Origin: Zasmidium citrigriseum
Lineage: Eukaryota; Ascomycota; Dothideomycetes; Mycosphaerellales; Mycosphaerellaceae
Reading direction: 5' to 3'
Assembly: GCA_002786025.1 (NCBI GenBank)
Contig: NHNW01000004.1
Span: 1 to 64,000, forward strand
DNA: 64,000 nucleotides
Shown here piece by piece: positions 23,081 through 33,418 of the stretch; within the stretch, counting starts at the first letter, position 1; each line of letters starts with the position of its first letter. The translations under genes and the position numbers were made by a program. The notes under the pieces were generated by a model that searched no databases, was not told the DNA's origin, and saw only the letters and a list, made by a program, of their open reading frames with translations.

Positions 23081-24509
23081 ATGCTTCGCTTGTTTACGCG
23101 GGTCTCTCAACCATTGGCAAAGCCAGCTGTATCTCTCTGTGCCAGACCTTCCTTCAACACCTTTCGACGAGGGTACGCAGCAGGTAGGACAGCCTGTCTC
23201 GAGATCAGTGGCCAAGGCTAACAATGTATAGGAATGGCGAGTAACGATGAGATGAAGGCTTCCGGCCTTTTCGATGTCTCCCATGTTACAGCTGTTGTTA
23301 CCGGCGGAGCCACTGGTATTGGACTCAGTAAGTAGATTGGAGGGCATTATATTGGGAATGGATCATATATACATCTCCTTCCTGCCTCCAGAGGTGTAAC
23401 AGGACTCGGCTTGGATGCTGACAGCTTCTCTAGTGATCACGCAGGCTCTGGTCGCGAATGGCGCAAAAGTGTACATCACTGGACGTCGCGAGCAGGTTCT
23501 GGAAGAGACTGTCAAGCAGTACAATTCAGGTCCAGGTAGCCTCCAAAGTCTTGTCGGTGATGTTAGCAAGAAAGAGGGATGCATCAGTCTGGCGAAAGAA
23601 ATAGCGGAGAAGGAACCTCAAGGCATTCAGCTTCTTGTGAACAACGCAGGAGTGGCCCGTGACGGAAACACCATGTTTTGTAAGTAAATTTCTCCTCGCA
23701 GCTCATGCAATCCTCTGATATACCGGTAGCAAAGAATGGCACCCCAGACATGTCCTCGCCCGAAGCGATATCTGAGCATTTCTTGCGCTCTGAGGAGGAG
23801 AACTGGACAGAAACCTTTCAAACGAACGTGATGGGGCAGTACTTCATGAGCAGTGGGTGACCAAGCAATGTCCTGATGTGGTTATGAGAACTTACTTGTT
23901 CGTTCAGTGGCCTTTCTACCACTCCTTGCGAAGGGTGGTTCCGTTACGCCGGGCTACTCTTCTTCAATAGTCAACGTCAGTTCTATTTCGGGCGCCATGA
24001 AGGGTTCGTCAATGGGCCAGCCTGCCTATGCGAGCTCCAAAGCTGCTTTCACGCACCTCAGCCGCATGCTCGCAACGACTTTCAAGGATGCGAAGGTGCG
24101 CGTAAACGTGATTGCGCCTGGCGTCTTTCCGAGGTGAGCAGCCTGCGCGTATTTTGACAGAGCACATTCTGATTTCACCAAGTGAGATGACTGCAGGCTC
24201 TAGCAATGAGCAAAACAAGTCCGAGCTGGACATGCGATCCTACAACCCCGCTGGAAGGAAAGTAAGTCTAAAGGGTGGAAGGTATATCGATACATGTCTG
24301 AGACATATGCTGACCTTCTGCCCTTTACTTTGGATAGGGTCAAGACACAGACATGGGAGCCACGGTAGGCCAGCGCTTGAAAATGTGTAGGCAGCTCACT
24401 GACTCCTTTGCAGATCCTGTTCCTCGCCGGCAAGGGTGGCGTGTTCTATAATGAGCAAATCATGTACCCAGACGGAGGAAACACACTTGCCGTGCCTGCC
24501 GTGAAGTAG
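23081..24509 (+). CDS. Short-chain dehydrogenase/reductase, mitochondrial-type
   Basis: Eight exons: 23081-23183, 23232-23327, 23434-23679, 23730-23852, 23908-24133, 24183-24261, 24338-24364 and 24414-24509, giving 331 aa. It is a classical NAD(P)-dependent SDR. The nucleotide motif is TGGATGIG (58-65), NNAG is at 136-139, catalytic YxxxK is Y230/K234 in PAYASSKAAF, and VNVSSISG carries the active Ser. The N-terminus (MLRLFTRVSQPLAKPAVSL, then FRRGYAAG) is Arg-rich and acid-free, a likely mitochondrial presequence encoded by exon 1. A start at M36 would remove it. The C-terminal part (FLAGKGGVFYNEQIMYPDGG) is the usual SDR end. Eight exons is high for this window, and one is only 27 nt. Substrate unknown. 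Confidence 0.92.
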
Positions 24510-25105
24510 GACTTTGCGATAGCGCCATCTTGGCAAAGGTCCGGCAAGCTTCTCTCTGCCGCCATGGACGTCTCTGCCCTTGGACCAGCACGTAGAGGGT
24601 CGAGCGACTGTCCGTTTGCTGGAGAATAGCGTGCATGTTGCCATTGCTCGCTCTCTATTGGTTTGCGAGTGAAGGCGCGCCCCACACCAGGCCAACCTCA
24701 CCTCTGCCGGGACAATAGCAGCAACAATCACACGCTCAATGGGGCCCACTCTTTTCAATGGACAATACCATCAATAGACATCAATAGTAAGTGACTTTGC
24801 TTCCATCTTCTCTTAACAGCGATCCTCTTCTCCTACAACCTCTCTTTGTCAACTCTCATCACCACCCTTTCTCGCGCTTCTCTTTCTCTTCGTCGAACCT
24901 TTCTCCACCCATTGTTGAAGCAATCCTGGCCGGATCCGGATTCGTAAGTTATAACATCGCTCCAGAACGAGCAAAGCTCACAAAGACTAGACTTCAAAAC
25001 AAAGAGAAATGGCAATGCTCCGGAGCGCTGACCAGGCTCTGAGGGCGCTGATGGTCCTCCTGTTCTGCCTGGTGAGTACCATGAACACTCGATCCTTCGG
25101 TCGCA
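24510..25105. other. Intergenic, no gene seen
   Basis: About 600 bp between the SDR and the two-TM repeat protein, both rightward. The T/C-rich part near 24800-24910 (ctttctcttcg-type tracts) looks like a fungal 5' leader or promoter. Nothing else is recognised. Confidence 0.4.
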
Positions 25106-26932
25106 ATGGACGACGTCTACAGACAGGAGTATGAACGAAGGCTAAAGGAACACCAGACTCACGCCGATGGCGCCCCGCCGAAGACCCATTCAACGCCGGC
25201 GAAGCGGCCAGAATACACCCCACACCATTCACCAGCAACTCCAAGCACTCTCCCGGGGTTCGGCCTTCACTTTTATGTGTTTGTGTGGATGGTCATCTTC
25301 GCGCTGTCGAGCTACACGCTGGTCGCGCTATTCTGGGCGGCCTACGGAGGCGCCATCAGGCAATGGGTCCTGGCTCTACCTCAGCACCCATGGGTTCAAG
25401 CGGTGAGGCAATCCTTCACAGCACTGCGAATCCGTGCGCGCAATCGAGTCATTTTTATATGGAACCAACTGCGCTACAACCGGGTGACAGACGCAATCGC
25501 CTATTGGTATTGGCACCTTGGTGTGTTTTTCTGGACACGCTTCGTCCCAGGCTGTGCAATTGTTTTCATTCTTTGGCTTTGCTGGAGAGCAACCCGTTCC
25601 ACGTTTGGCGATGGAGGATCCGACCTCACCCGAGAAACGCCAATGCAGGAAATGCGTGACCGTGGTTATCCTGTGCAGGATTGGGCGCTGGACTTCCTCA
25701 GACGACACCCCAACCCCAGCAGTCCTCATGAAGACTACAGCGCAGAATCCATCGAGTCAGATCCTCTGGTAAACGAGGCTGATCGCAAGGAAGAGGAGAA
25801 AGAGAAGAAGCAGAGCAAGAAGAAGAAGAAGAGCAAGAAGAGCAAGGCGCCATACAAAGGCGGCACGGTGATCAACGAGGAGTACGATCCCGCAGGTTCT
25901 AGCCCGCGCACCATCTACATCACTGATGATAAGTGGGAGGCTGTCACGAAGACGGTCAGAATTCCGACGTTTGTGACAAGTGTCTCGACTGTCCACCACC
26001 CGACCACAATCACCGACACGACCACAGTCACGAACATCCTCACGGAGAAAGTGCAAGACACAAGCACCATCGTCTCGACAGCGACTCGATGGGCAACGCT
26101 CTGGTCTCGCACCCTCACGGTCTTTCAACCCACCAAAATCGCCAGGACAACCAAATATCGGACCGTCAAGGCCGAACCTTCGACCATTACAATCTCGCAA
26201 AATCCACCAGAGCCAAGCACCATCGTTCAGAACAGGACGATCACAGTGCAAGCCAACGGCAGCGAGCAGCCAGAGCCAGAGCCATCGACGGTCACCTTCA
26301 CCCAAGACCCTCAAGATCCAAGCACCATCACTAAAATCGAGGAAAAGACCATCACCGTCCCTCAAGAATCGCAAGAGCCAAGCACTATTACCAAGGAGAT
26401 CACAGTCCCGCAAGAGCCTCAAGAGCCCAGCACTATTACCAAGGAGATCACAATCCCGCAAGAGCCTCGAGAGCCGAGCACCATCACGAGTTTCCAGGAG
26501 ACAACGCTCACCAGCATCTTGACATCCATCTTCACAAAACTGCAACCCACAATCGTTGCAAATGTCACCCCAACGACGATCTTCAGCATCCGCCACACAA
26601 CACTCACAAACTGGGAAACGGTGACAATTCCAGGCGAAAACCACACCATGACGGTCCAAGGCGAGCGAGTAACTATTCAAGGCGACAACTTTACCACGAC
26701 AATCCCAGGCGAGCCATCGACCATTACCGTCACGGACACCACTGTCATTCAGCCTGTCGTTGAGAGAGAGACCGCGAGTCCTTCATGCCAGCATAACCAT
26801 GATCATACCCTTCACGATCATGAGATTCCAGATGACTACACGCGCAAGGAGACAGATGAAGTGGCGTGGTGCAAGCATTGCAGACAGTATCACTGCTGTC
26901 AGTTGCTCGTTCACAAGGCCTCTGAAGTCTGA
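25106..26932 (+). CDS. Two-TM protein with EPSTITK repeats and His/Cys tail
   Basis: An intronless 608-aa frame that I do not recognise. In order: polar Pro/His-rich N-terminus; hydrophobic segment at about 55-80; basic loop (RIRARNR); second aromatic-rich segment at about 132-160; acidic region; a dense Lys block at about 229-247; then from about 270 a Thr/Ser/Val-rich stalk in which E-P-S-T-I-T recurs about every 17 residues (about 356-465, including near-identical ITVPQEPQEPSTITKE units). The tail has HNHDHTLHDHEIPDDY (about 563) and CKHCRQYHCC (about 588-597), a possible metal-binding cluster. The stalk resembles extracellular Thr-rich fungal proteins, but there is no signal peptide or GPI signal, so topology is unclear. 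The coding call is strong; function is unknown. Confidence 0.82.
   Translation: MDDVYRQEYERRLKEHQTHADGAPPKTHSTPAKRPEYTPHHSPATPSTLPGFGLHFYVFVWMVIFALSSYTLVALFWAAYGGAIRQWVLALPQHPWVQAVRQSFTALRIRARNRVIFIWNQLRYNRVTDAIAYWYWHLGVFFWTRFVPGCAIVFILWLCWRATRSTFGDGGSDLTRETPMQEMRDRGYPVQDWALDFLRRHPNPSSPHEDYSAESIESDPLVNEADRKEEEKEKKQSKKKKKSKKSKAPYKGGTVINEEYDPAGSSPRTIYITDDKWEAVTKTVRIPTFVTSVSTVHHPTTITDTTTVTNILTEKVQDTSTIVSTATRWATLWSRTLTVFQPTKIARTTKYRTVKAEPSTITISQNPPEPSTIVQNRTITVQANGSEQPEPEPSTVTFTQDPQDPSTITKIEEKTITVPQESQEPSTITKEITVPQEPQEPSTITKEITIPQEPREPSTITSFQETTLTSILTSIFTKLQPTIVANVTPTTIFSIRHTTLTNWETVTIPGENHTMTVQGERVTIQGDNFTTTIPGEPSTITVTDTTVIQPVVERETASPSCQHNHDHTLHDHEIPDDYTRKETDEVAWCKHCRQYHCCQLLVHKASEV
26175..26495 (+). 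repeat. Tandem coding repeat, about 51-bp unit
   Basis: Inside the two-TM protein gene, a degenerate unit encoding E-P-S-T-I-T-K plus I-T-V-P-Q-E-P-Q is repeated, with the last three copies nearly identical (26352-26480). Earlier copies at 26175-26330 are diverged. The near-identity of the last copies suggests recent slippage or unequal crossing-over. Confidence 0.75.
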
Positions 26933-27488
26933 ACAGGATCCAGCAGAGACAAGTTCAATTCATGCACCGGGTGCAAAACGCTTCATTGATTGAGCAACAG
27001 CAAGTTTTGGAAGCACATTGAAAGTGTTCAAGCAAGACTTTTCGGATGCGAGAGCGCAGAGCGTTCTATTTCATTGAAAGCAGCAGATTGTTCTTGGAAG
27101 CAGCGAAAGTTCGTATTGCAGGTGTCACAGTCGTAGCTATTACATTTGTACAGCAGTTTGAAACGGTTCAAATCCAAAAAGTTTCCATTTCTCTGCACCA
27201 CCATCTCACCCGCTCCGTCCAATCGCACGTGTATCTCGAAATGTCTCCCGGATGCGGGTGCCCTTTGCAGAGGAATGCTTGGCTACCAACGCAAGACGAA
27301 CGTCGCTTTGTGTTCCGCCAAAGCTTGCCCGAGTCGCTTCGAAGACAAAGAATCTCGTCACGCAGTCATGCATCCAGAACGTGGCTGTCGTCTTCATCCT
27401 CGCGAGGGAGGCGATAAGGGAAGAAGAAAAGAAAAGAGAAGAGAAAGGTCCTCCAGCTGTGGGTCAGGAGAGGCGATAGCCATCCGCA
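26933..27488. other. Intergenic / leader region
   Basis: About 550 bp between two rightward genes. A purine-rich tract at 27415-27450 (aagaagaaaagaaaagag) lies shortly before the next start codon and probably belongs to its promoter or leader. Overlapping open frames here are not convincing. Confidence 0.4.
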
Positions 27489-29969
27489 ATGTTTGCTCCT
27501 CCTCCCGCTCCCCAACTCACCCGGGCCGAAATCCAGAGACGGCTTGCAGCGCAAAGAACCGGTCGGGGAAGTCCTTCGCCTTCGCCAGGTCGCCAGCAGC
27601 ACAATGTTATATCGACGCAGAGGAATCGAAAGGATCATCAGGCTGTGATGCCTCTCAATTCGCCTCCTCGTACGCCACCTCCACGAACGCCGCCTCCTCC
27701 AACGCCACATGAGCGAGGTCAAAGCCCGGCGCAGAGGCATGAGAGCTCAGTGCGACGGGCGCTGCCAGTCTTCGAAGAACCACGACGGGCACCACTACCT
27801 CCCAAACGACCTCCACGACCAACGAGCGAGCTGTTCCTTCCACCGCCTCCTGAGCCGCCGAAGCATGGCAGGGTTCCTGTTTCGCGGCCGCAAAGGGTGG
27901 ATGAATCGCCGCCTCCGCCGCCGATTCCGGACAAGTCGCCTTTGAGACAGATGGTGACGATGATGCAAGATGAGTCGAAGGAGTCTCTCAGTCCAAAGCC
28001 GCTCTTCAGCGATACGGCATCCAAGCCCGCGAAGCCGTCCATTGCCCACAGCGTGTCAGGGTCTATCATTTCGATGGCTTCGTCCACTCGATCAAAGGCG
28101 CCGTCGAGACAGAATCCTCAGCTGACAGAGGCAACGTTCAATGCAGCTCTGGCGCGGATGAAGGCAAGAGCTCGTCGGGATTCTGGCTCTTCATCATCAT
28201 CTCACTCGACGGCATCGTCGGTGGATCCTCATCCTGGTTCTCTTGTCCGATCATCCACAGCACCACCGACACTTGACCGCATCAGTGGTCTTCCTTCTCT
28301 CAAAGCAGCCAAGGGTGCTATCTTTATGGGCGGCTCGCGCGGTGCAGGGACTTCGAGACACGCCAAAAGGCTTTCGGTTCGCTCTCTCGACTCTCACCTA
28401 TCATCTCAACGTGTCAACACTACCTCGCATATACGTGCTGCTCTTCTTGAGGTAGACGATAGAAGGAGAGTGAAGAGGACAGATGCCATCGCAAAGACGG
28501 AGAGACCCAGCGCACCTCCCGCCACGCAGACAAGAGGTAAACGGCGAAGAAAGGGAGAGACGATGAGCATGCTCCTGGATGCTGGCTTCTTTCCTGTAGA
28601 AGAGATCATTTACGGCAAGGGGAAGAAACCCACCCGACCACCATCAGAGTTGAGCTTTCGTATCAACTTACCGCCGCGCCTCAGTTTCATCGAAAGAGAC
28701 TTACCGCAAACACCCAGCACGACGTTGACGACGCCCACTGAAGTCTACCAGACATCTCCGACCACACCCCGGTCCAGAACACGGAATCGCAGATCAGGCG
28801 GATCTCAGCGGAGTCCTCTCTCCCAGATCTCGGTAAATGAAGCCACTGGCTACTTTGGTGGTGGTGGAGGGCTCAGGAAAGAGTCTGAACAGATATCTCC
28901 CACGAGGCTTTCAGCAATCCCCGAGGATTCAGCGGGTGGTGAGAATTCGCCACCCGCCTCAGGTGTATGCACGCCTGTGGCCACGCAGATACATTTAAGA
29001 GGAGGATCCGTCATCACCGTGACACCGCCAGAGCTGACCGCGTGGCAACCGACCATCTACATTCACGGCCCTATCAAGCTTCCGACTCCTCAGATAATGC
29101 CAAGGAAGAACTCAGTCGCAAGCCTCGAACCATTCCAAGAAGCAATCGATCAGGTCTACCAGCACGCCTTGGCCATTCCTCGAAGAAGAAGTGACGATAT
29201 GGTTACCGACGACATCTGCGACTTCTTCGACGACTTCGGGTTCGAGATGGTCAGTTTCGACGGTGATCGGTTATCCTGGGCCGGCTCGGACATAGACGAG
29301 GTCGAAGAGATGGAGTACGAGGGAGAATTGGAGCGTTTCAGCACGCCGCCAGCCGAACAGCCAGTCGCCAGTCCTGTCGAGGTGGTAATTGCGAAAGAGA
29401 TTCTTGAGACGACCAGCAAACCGCCACCGGCGCCGACGCCCACTGTTGTGGTTCCACAAGTGATTGCGCCTCCGGTGGAAAACGAGGAAACATTGCGGGC
29501 TCGAGGCATCGCCAGATTGTCCAGAAGTTCCGCGGGCTCGATCCCTGCAAGTGAACGAAAAGAGTCGCTCACGTTGGGCAAGGACAGGGAGGGCACTCTG
29601 CCTCTTCTCCCGCCTCCAGAAGAGAGCATGTTGGACGCCGTACTTCAGCCATCTCGCCCAAGCGGTCGAGAAAGCGCCAGCTACGCTTCGAGTATGCACA
29701 GCAGTCGACGGGCACGGGACAGCGTCATCTACGCAGCGAGCACGCACAGCAGCCGTTATGGGGCCAGCGTACACAGCAGTCAGACGGGAGGTGATCAAGG
29801 CTTTGATTGGGATGACGACGTGCAAGAGATCGATGCAGGCTCGACCTGGGTAGCACCAGTGGCCGCACCGAAAAAGCCTGGCATCAGCAGAGGGCTGTCG
29901 ACTCGCAAAACCCGGAATCCGGTAGCCAAGATGAGACGGCTGGTCGCGACGGCGTCGACGATTCTGTAG
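27489..29969 (+). CDS. Large disordered Pro/Ser-rich protein, unknown function
   Basis: An intronless frame of 826 aa starting MFAPPPAPQLTRAEIQRRLA, a short helix-like motif. The first 250 residues are Pro-rich with PPRTPPPRTPPPP and other PxxP stretches that could bind SH3 or WW domains. The middle is Ser/Arg-rich with many SP and RxxS phospho-type sites. Two regions look ordered: ETMSMLLDAGFFPVEEIIYG near residue 360, and GGSVITVTPPELTAWQPTIY near 505, followed by IHGPIKLP. An acidic block (DDICDFFDDFGFEMVSFDGD, then DIDEVEEMEYEG) follows near 577. The pattern suggests a scaffold or cortical signalling protein (inference). No catalytic domain is seen, and I do not recognise a named family. 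Confidence 0.82.
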   Translation: MFAPPPAPQLTRAEIQRRLAAQRTGRGSPSPSPGRQQHNVISTQRNRKDHQAVMPLNSPPRTPPPRTPPPPTPHERGQSPAQRHESSVRRALPVFEEPRRAPLPPKRPPRPTSELFLPPPPEPPKHGRVPVSRPQRVDESPPPPPIPDKSPLRQMVTMMQDESKESLSPKPLFSDTASKPAKPSIAHSVSGSIISMASSTRSKAPSRQNPQLTEATFNAALARMKARARRDSGSSSSSHSTASSVDPHPGSLVRSSTAPPTLDRISGLPSLKAAKGAIFMGGSRGAGTSRHAKRLSVRSLDSHLSSQRVNTTSHIRAALLEVDDRRRVKRTDAIAKTERPSAPPATQTRGKRRRKGETMSMLLDAGFFPVEEIIYGKGKKPTRPPSELSFRINLPPRLSFIERDLPQTPSTTLTTPTEVYQTSPTTPRSRTRNRRSGGSQRSPLSQISVNEATGYFGGGGGLRKESEQISPTRLSAIPEDSAGGENSPPASGVCTPVATQIHLRGGSVITVTPPELTAWQPTIYIHGPIKLPTPQIMPRKNSVASLEPFQEAIDQVYQHALAIPRRRSDDMVTDDICDFFDDFGFEMVSFDGDRLSWAGSDIDEVEEMEYEGELERFSTPPAEQPVASPVEVVIAKEILETTSKPPPAPTPTVVVPQVIAPPVENEETLRARGIARLSRSSAGSIPASERKESLTLGKDREGTLPLLPPPEESMLDAVLQPSRPSGRESASYASSMHSSRRARDSVIYAASTHSSRYGASVHSSQTGGDQGFDWDDDVQEIDAGSTWVAPVAAPKKPGISRGLSTRKTRNPVAKMRRLVATASTIL

Positions 29970-30961
29970 TCGAGATGTATGTAGCTAGCCTGTTTCCAGT
30001 TTGCAATCTATTTGCCTTTTGTGCATACGGGGCAGCTTCGGCGTAGAGTTCTTGTTGCCTTTGCAGGCTATGCGATCCTTCGAGCGGGCCTAAAGTCGTC
30101 ATGTGCTGGTCCTTAAGTGAATAATGAGTTCGGGACGTGATTGCCGCAATCTCCACGCCTCGTGTAGCCAGGAAGGCATTGGGATGGAAATAGGTCGAGT
30201 CGACGTGTTACATGATGTCTTCGTGCGGCGAGTCAGTCGGCAGGGCCTTTGGTGATGATGTCGGCAGCGTGCGACGTCTCACAAACGACGCGGGATGCGT
30301 CTTTCTAGCGTCATCTCGCCGCCGATCAAGGGCTCCCGGCGTAACGGCGCTCGTGGTGCTAGCTGGTGCTGATCACTCTGGTATTTGGTATATTTGAGAT
30401 GTGCCTGAGGCCGGCCGGGCAGACGAGGAGAAGGCAATACGGCAATGCAAGTATCAATCGCGTGAAGGCAACGTGTTGGTGATCAGGTGCAGCTGCAATT
30501 GCAGTCTGCCCCGGGAGAATCGAGCAAAAAGCCGTTGCCTCTTCAAGCCACGGTGCGGCCGCTTCCACTGGCGGAGGAAGCAGCTGCGACCCACAAGCCG
30601 GGGGTGTGAAGCTTGGCGGACGTCGATTCGCTGCCTCGTCTTTCACTCACCCACTCCCGGCAGCCCGCATCGTCTGCAACGTTCCCCCCGGCCTGCCAAC
30701 CTGCAACCGCATCACCATCCAGCACACGCAAACCGCTACCTGCTCGCCCAGTCTGGCCTGCGTATTAAAACCCGCGCATGCCCACGCTCGCCTCACTTCT
30801 TCATCACTGACATTGCTGATCTCGCAACGCCATCTCCATCAACATCTCGCCCGCAATTCATTGGGCGCATCATCAGATATACTTCAACTCGACCACCGAC
30901 CTCACCTCGCCACGCATCTCACGACGTGGTCTGCAGCCTCACTCACTGCACGTGCCCTAAC
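29970..30961. other. Long leader/promoter of the C2H2 factor gene
   Basis: Nearly 1 kb without a credible gene between the disordered-protein stop and the zinc-finger factor start. The right third is C-rich and T-poor (cctcgccacgcatctcacg-type), typical of a long fungal 5' UTR. Short upstream ATG frames occur and could be uORFs, but none is convincing. Confidence 0.4.
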
Positions 30962-33023
30962 ATGTCTTACCACAGCTCCGACGACTCGACTATCGGGCCT
31001 CTGGATCTGGACGATGCCGCCATATGGCAGCAAACGACCTACGCGCCCTGGACCGCGGGCCCTTCAATACATCAGCACGCCTCTTTCGACTCTGGCACAC
31101 CTCGAAGTGTACAAAAGGACCTGACTGGCTCTGGGCTGGCTCTGGCCAACGATGCTGGGAACTTCGGGCCATCAGTAGGGATTTCGATTCTCAGGTTGCT
31201 GGCCCCCTAACTGTAACTGATCTTGACAGGAACGACTTCTGGACTCGGCACTACCGACTTTCGACCTACATCACGACATCGCTCCAGTCGCCATGGCCCG
31301 CATGAGCTCGACAGCGGGCTCACACGACGGCTACCGCTCGGCCCCGACGTCCACCCACCCGCTGTACACGAGCAACAACGGCAACGGGAAGCGCGACTTT
31401 CACCACGTCGACATGGACTACTCGAGCAGCTACACCTACGGCAGCACGGCGCCTTGGCACTCGACACCTCCAGTGCCGAGCCAACCTCGTCTCGACGACG
31501 TTCAAGTCTTTGAACCCGCCGAGTTTTGCTCCCAGCTTTCAAGCGACCCCATCGACTCCACTGCAGTACAATTTGCACATAAGAAGGCGAGAGTTGAAGG
31601 TGAAACATCCTCCTCGAGCCGCCCTTATGCTCCAAACTTGTGCGTGCCGTCGGCACATGACAACGTCTCGCCAAGTACGAGTATGTCGACCCACCTGTCA
31701 CCGTGCTCGCTCACTTCGAGTGAGGCCATGAGCCGACAGAGTAGTGTGACCAGTGCGTCGGTGATTGATGCTTTCGACATGATGCGCGTTGAGTCTTCCT
31801 TCTCCAATGCCTCTGATCTCTTTCCTGTTGATGATATTGATGGTTCTTTCGTATCTGTTGCTACCGAGAAGCCTGTTAGTAGTCAGCCTACTATCGGCTT
31901 GCAAGATGGTAGTACCTCCCATCTGCTTAGCAGTGTGGGTTATGGCTTAGGTTGTACCCCGGACTTTCCTTTTGTTGTTGGTCAAGATCTTTCTGCTGCT
32001 GATGTTGCTGTTGATGGCGGTCAACAGCACGCCACTGGCACGGGACTTGCATACCATCATGTCGCACAAGACATGATGCGATCGGATTCTCAGCAAAGCG
32101 ACTCGAGTACCTCATCATCCGAATTCAAAGCAAACGAACGGCGTCGCAAGCACATCGAGAACGGCAAGCAGTCTATTGCACCCAAGAGTCTGCCTCACGG
32201 CCCCAAGTCGAAACCATCAAGCCAGTCGACCACCCCAGGCGCCAACACTCGACAATCGAAACCCATCGCCCCTCCAGCCAAGCCGAAGGAAGCCATCTCG
32301 AAGGCACCCTACGTCCGCCCACAACATCCCAAGCTCTACTGCAACCTGTGTGACGAATTCCCTTCTGGCTTTCGCGGCGAGCACGAGCTCCGTCGACACT
32401 GGGACCGCGCCCACGCCGAGTGCCGCAAAGTCTGGATCTGCACCGAACCGACCACCCGCACCGAATGGTGGCCCGCCAAACCACTCGGCATCTGCAAGCA
32501 GTGCAAGCAGCAGAAGCAGTACAACGTGTATTACAACGCAGCAGCGCACCTGAGAAGAGCTCACTTCTGCCCTCGCAAGCGAGGCAGGAAAGCTCGTGGC
32601 GAAGAAAGGGAGTCTCGAGCCGGCAAGGCTGGTGGCGACTGGCCTCCGATCGAGTGGCTCAAAGCCAACGGCTGGTTAAAGGAGATCGAAGTCTCAAGCG
32701 AGCAGGCTTTCGGCAGCGCTATCAACCCTGAAATGCCAAAAGAAGAAGAGTATGCCAGCGGCATGCCCGAGGGATTCGCTGACGAGACTGGTATGATGGG
32801 CGATTGCAATACCACCCTGGCCCCTTCGCAAAACGAACAGTTCGCCGCCGCTCAGACACTCGGCTTCGAGCAAGCTTACATCCCGCCGACCGAGTTTAAC
32901 TTGGGATATCCGACGCCAATCGACAACACCGTCATGCCGTTCTCGAACGACTTGTCTGCACCAATGATGCAGCACACCGTCTCCGCACCGCCGAACATGG
33001 GAATGTACTTTCAGCAATATTGA
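30962..33023 (+). CDS. C2H2 zinc-finger protein, putative transcription factor
   Basis: Two exons, 30962-31174 and 31230-33023, give 668 aa; a shorter form could start at the Met at 31293 (576 aa). The first exon reads MSYHSSDDSTIGPLDLDDAA, an acidic N-terminus. A Ser-rich, probably disordered middle is followed by a compact zinc region near residue 440: LYCNLCDEFPSGFRGEHELR with a following H-x4-H, a spacer containing CRKVWIC and WWPAKPLGICKQCK, and a second finger ending AAAHLRRAH. A basic KRGRKARGEE patch follows, then an acidic/aromatic tail. The paired-finger arrangement with the conserved WICTEP...W spacer is, to my knowledge, a fungal-specific module of unknown DNA target. Role as a transcription factor is inferred. 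Confidence 0.85.
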
Positions 33024-33418
33024 GATGGATAGAGCAAGGAGTCAAGTGTTTGTTGTACGATGATGTACGGCCGATGAAGGATTGTTGAAATGATTATTGT
33101 AGATTTTGTATTTAGGATTTTGTTGGTCAGAGATACCCAGCACATGCACGGAAGGATAAGACATGTTGCTCGCTTGGAACCTTGTATAAGGGAGAGGAAA
33201 GAAGGGAAAGATCTCGGTTAATGGCAAAGTCAAGTTGCCTCATTTTACTACATACTAGTTTTGCAGTCATCAATTCACTGCATTATGTTGACAATCTTCC
33301 TCCTTGCTTTTTCCTACTCGTACAAGTCGTCCTCGTTCAAAGGTTGGGTATCGCGCGCGCTCAAAGTAACGGTCAAAAAACTCCTGCGTTTCCTTTCTTC
33401 CAACGCCAGTCAACGGAA
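33024..33418. other. Convergent intergenic region
   Basis: About 400 bp between the convergent C2H2 factor and GRF zinc-finger genes, AT-richer than its surroundings but without the CpA depletion of the RIP blocks. Likely two 3' UTRs. Confidence 0.4.
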
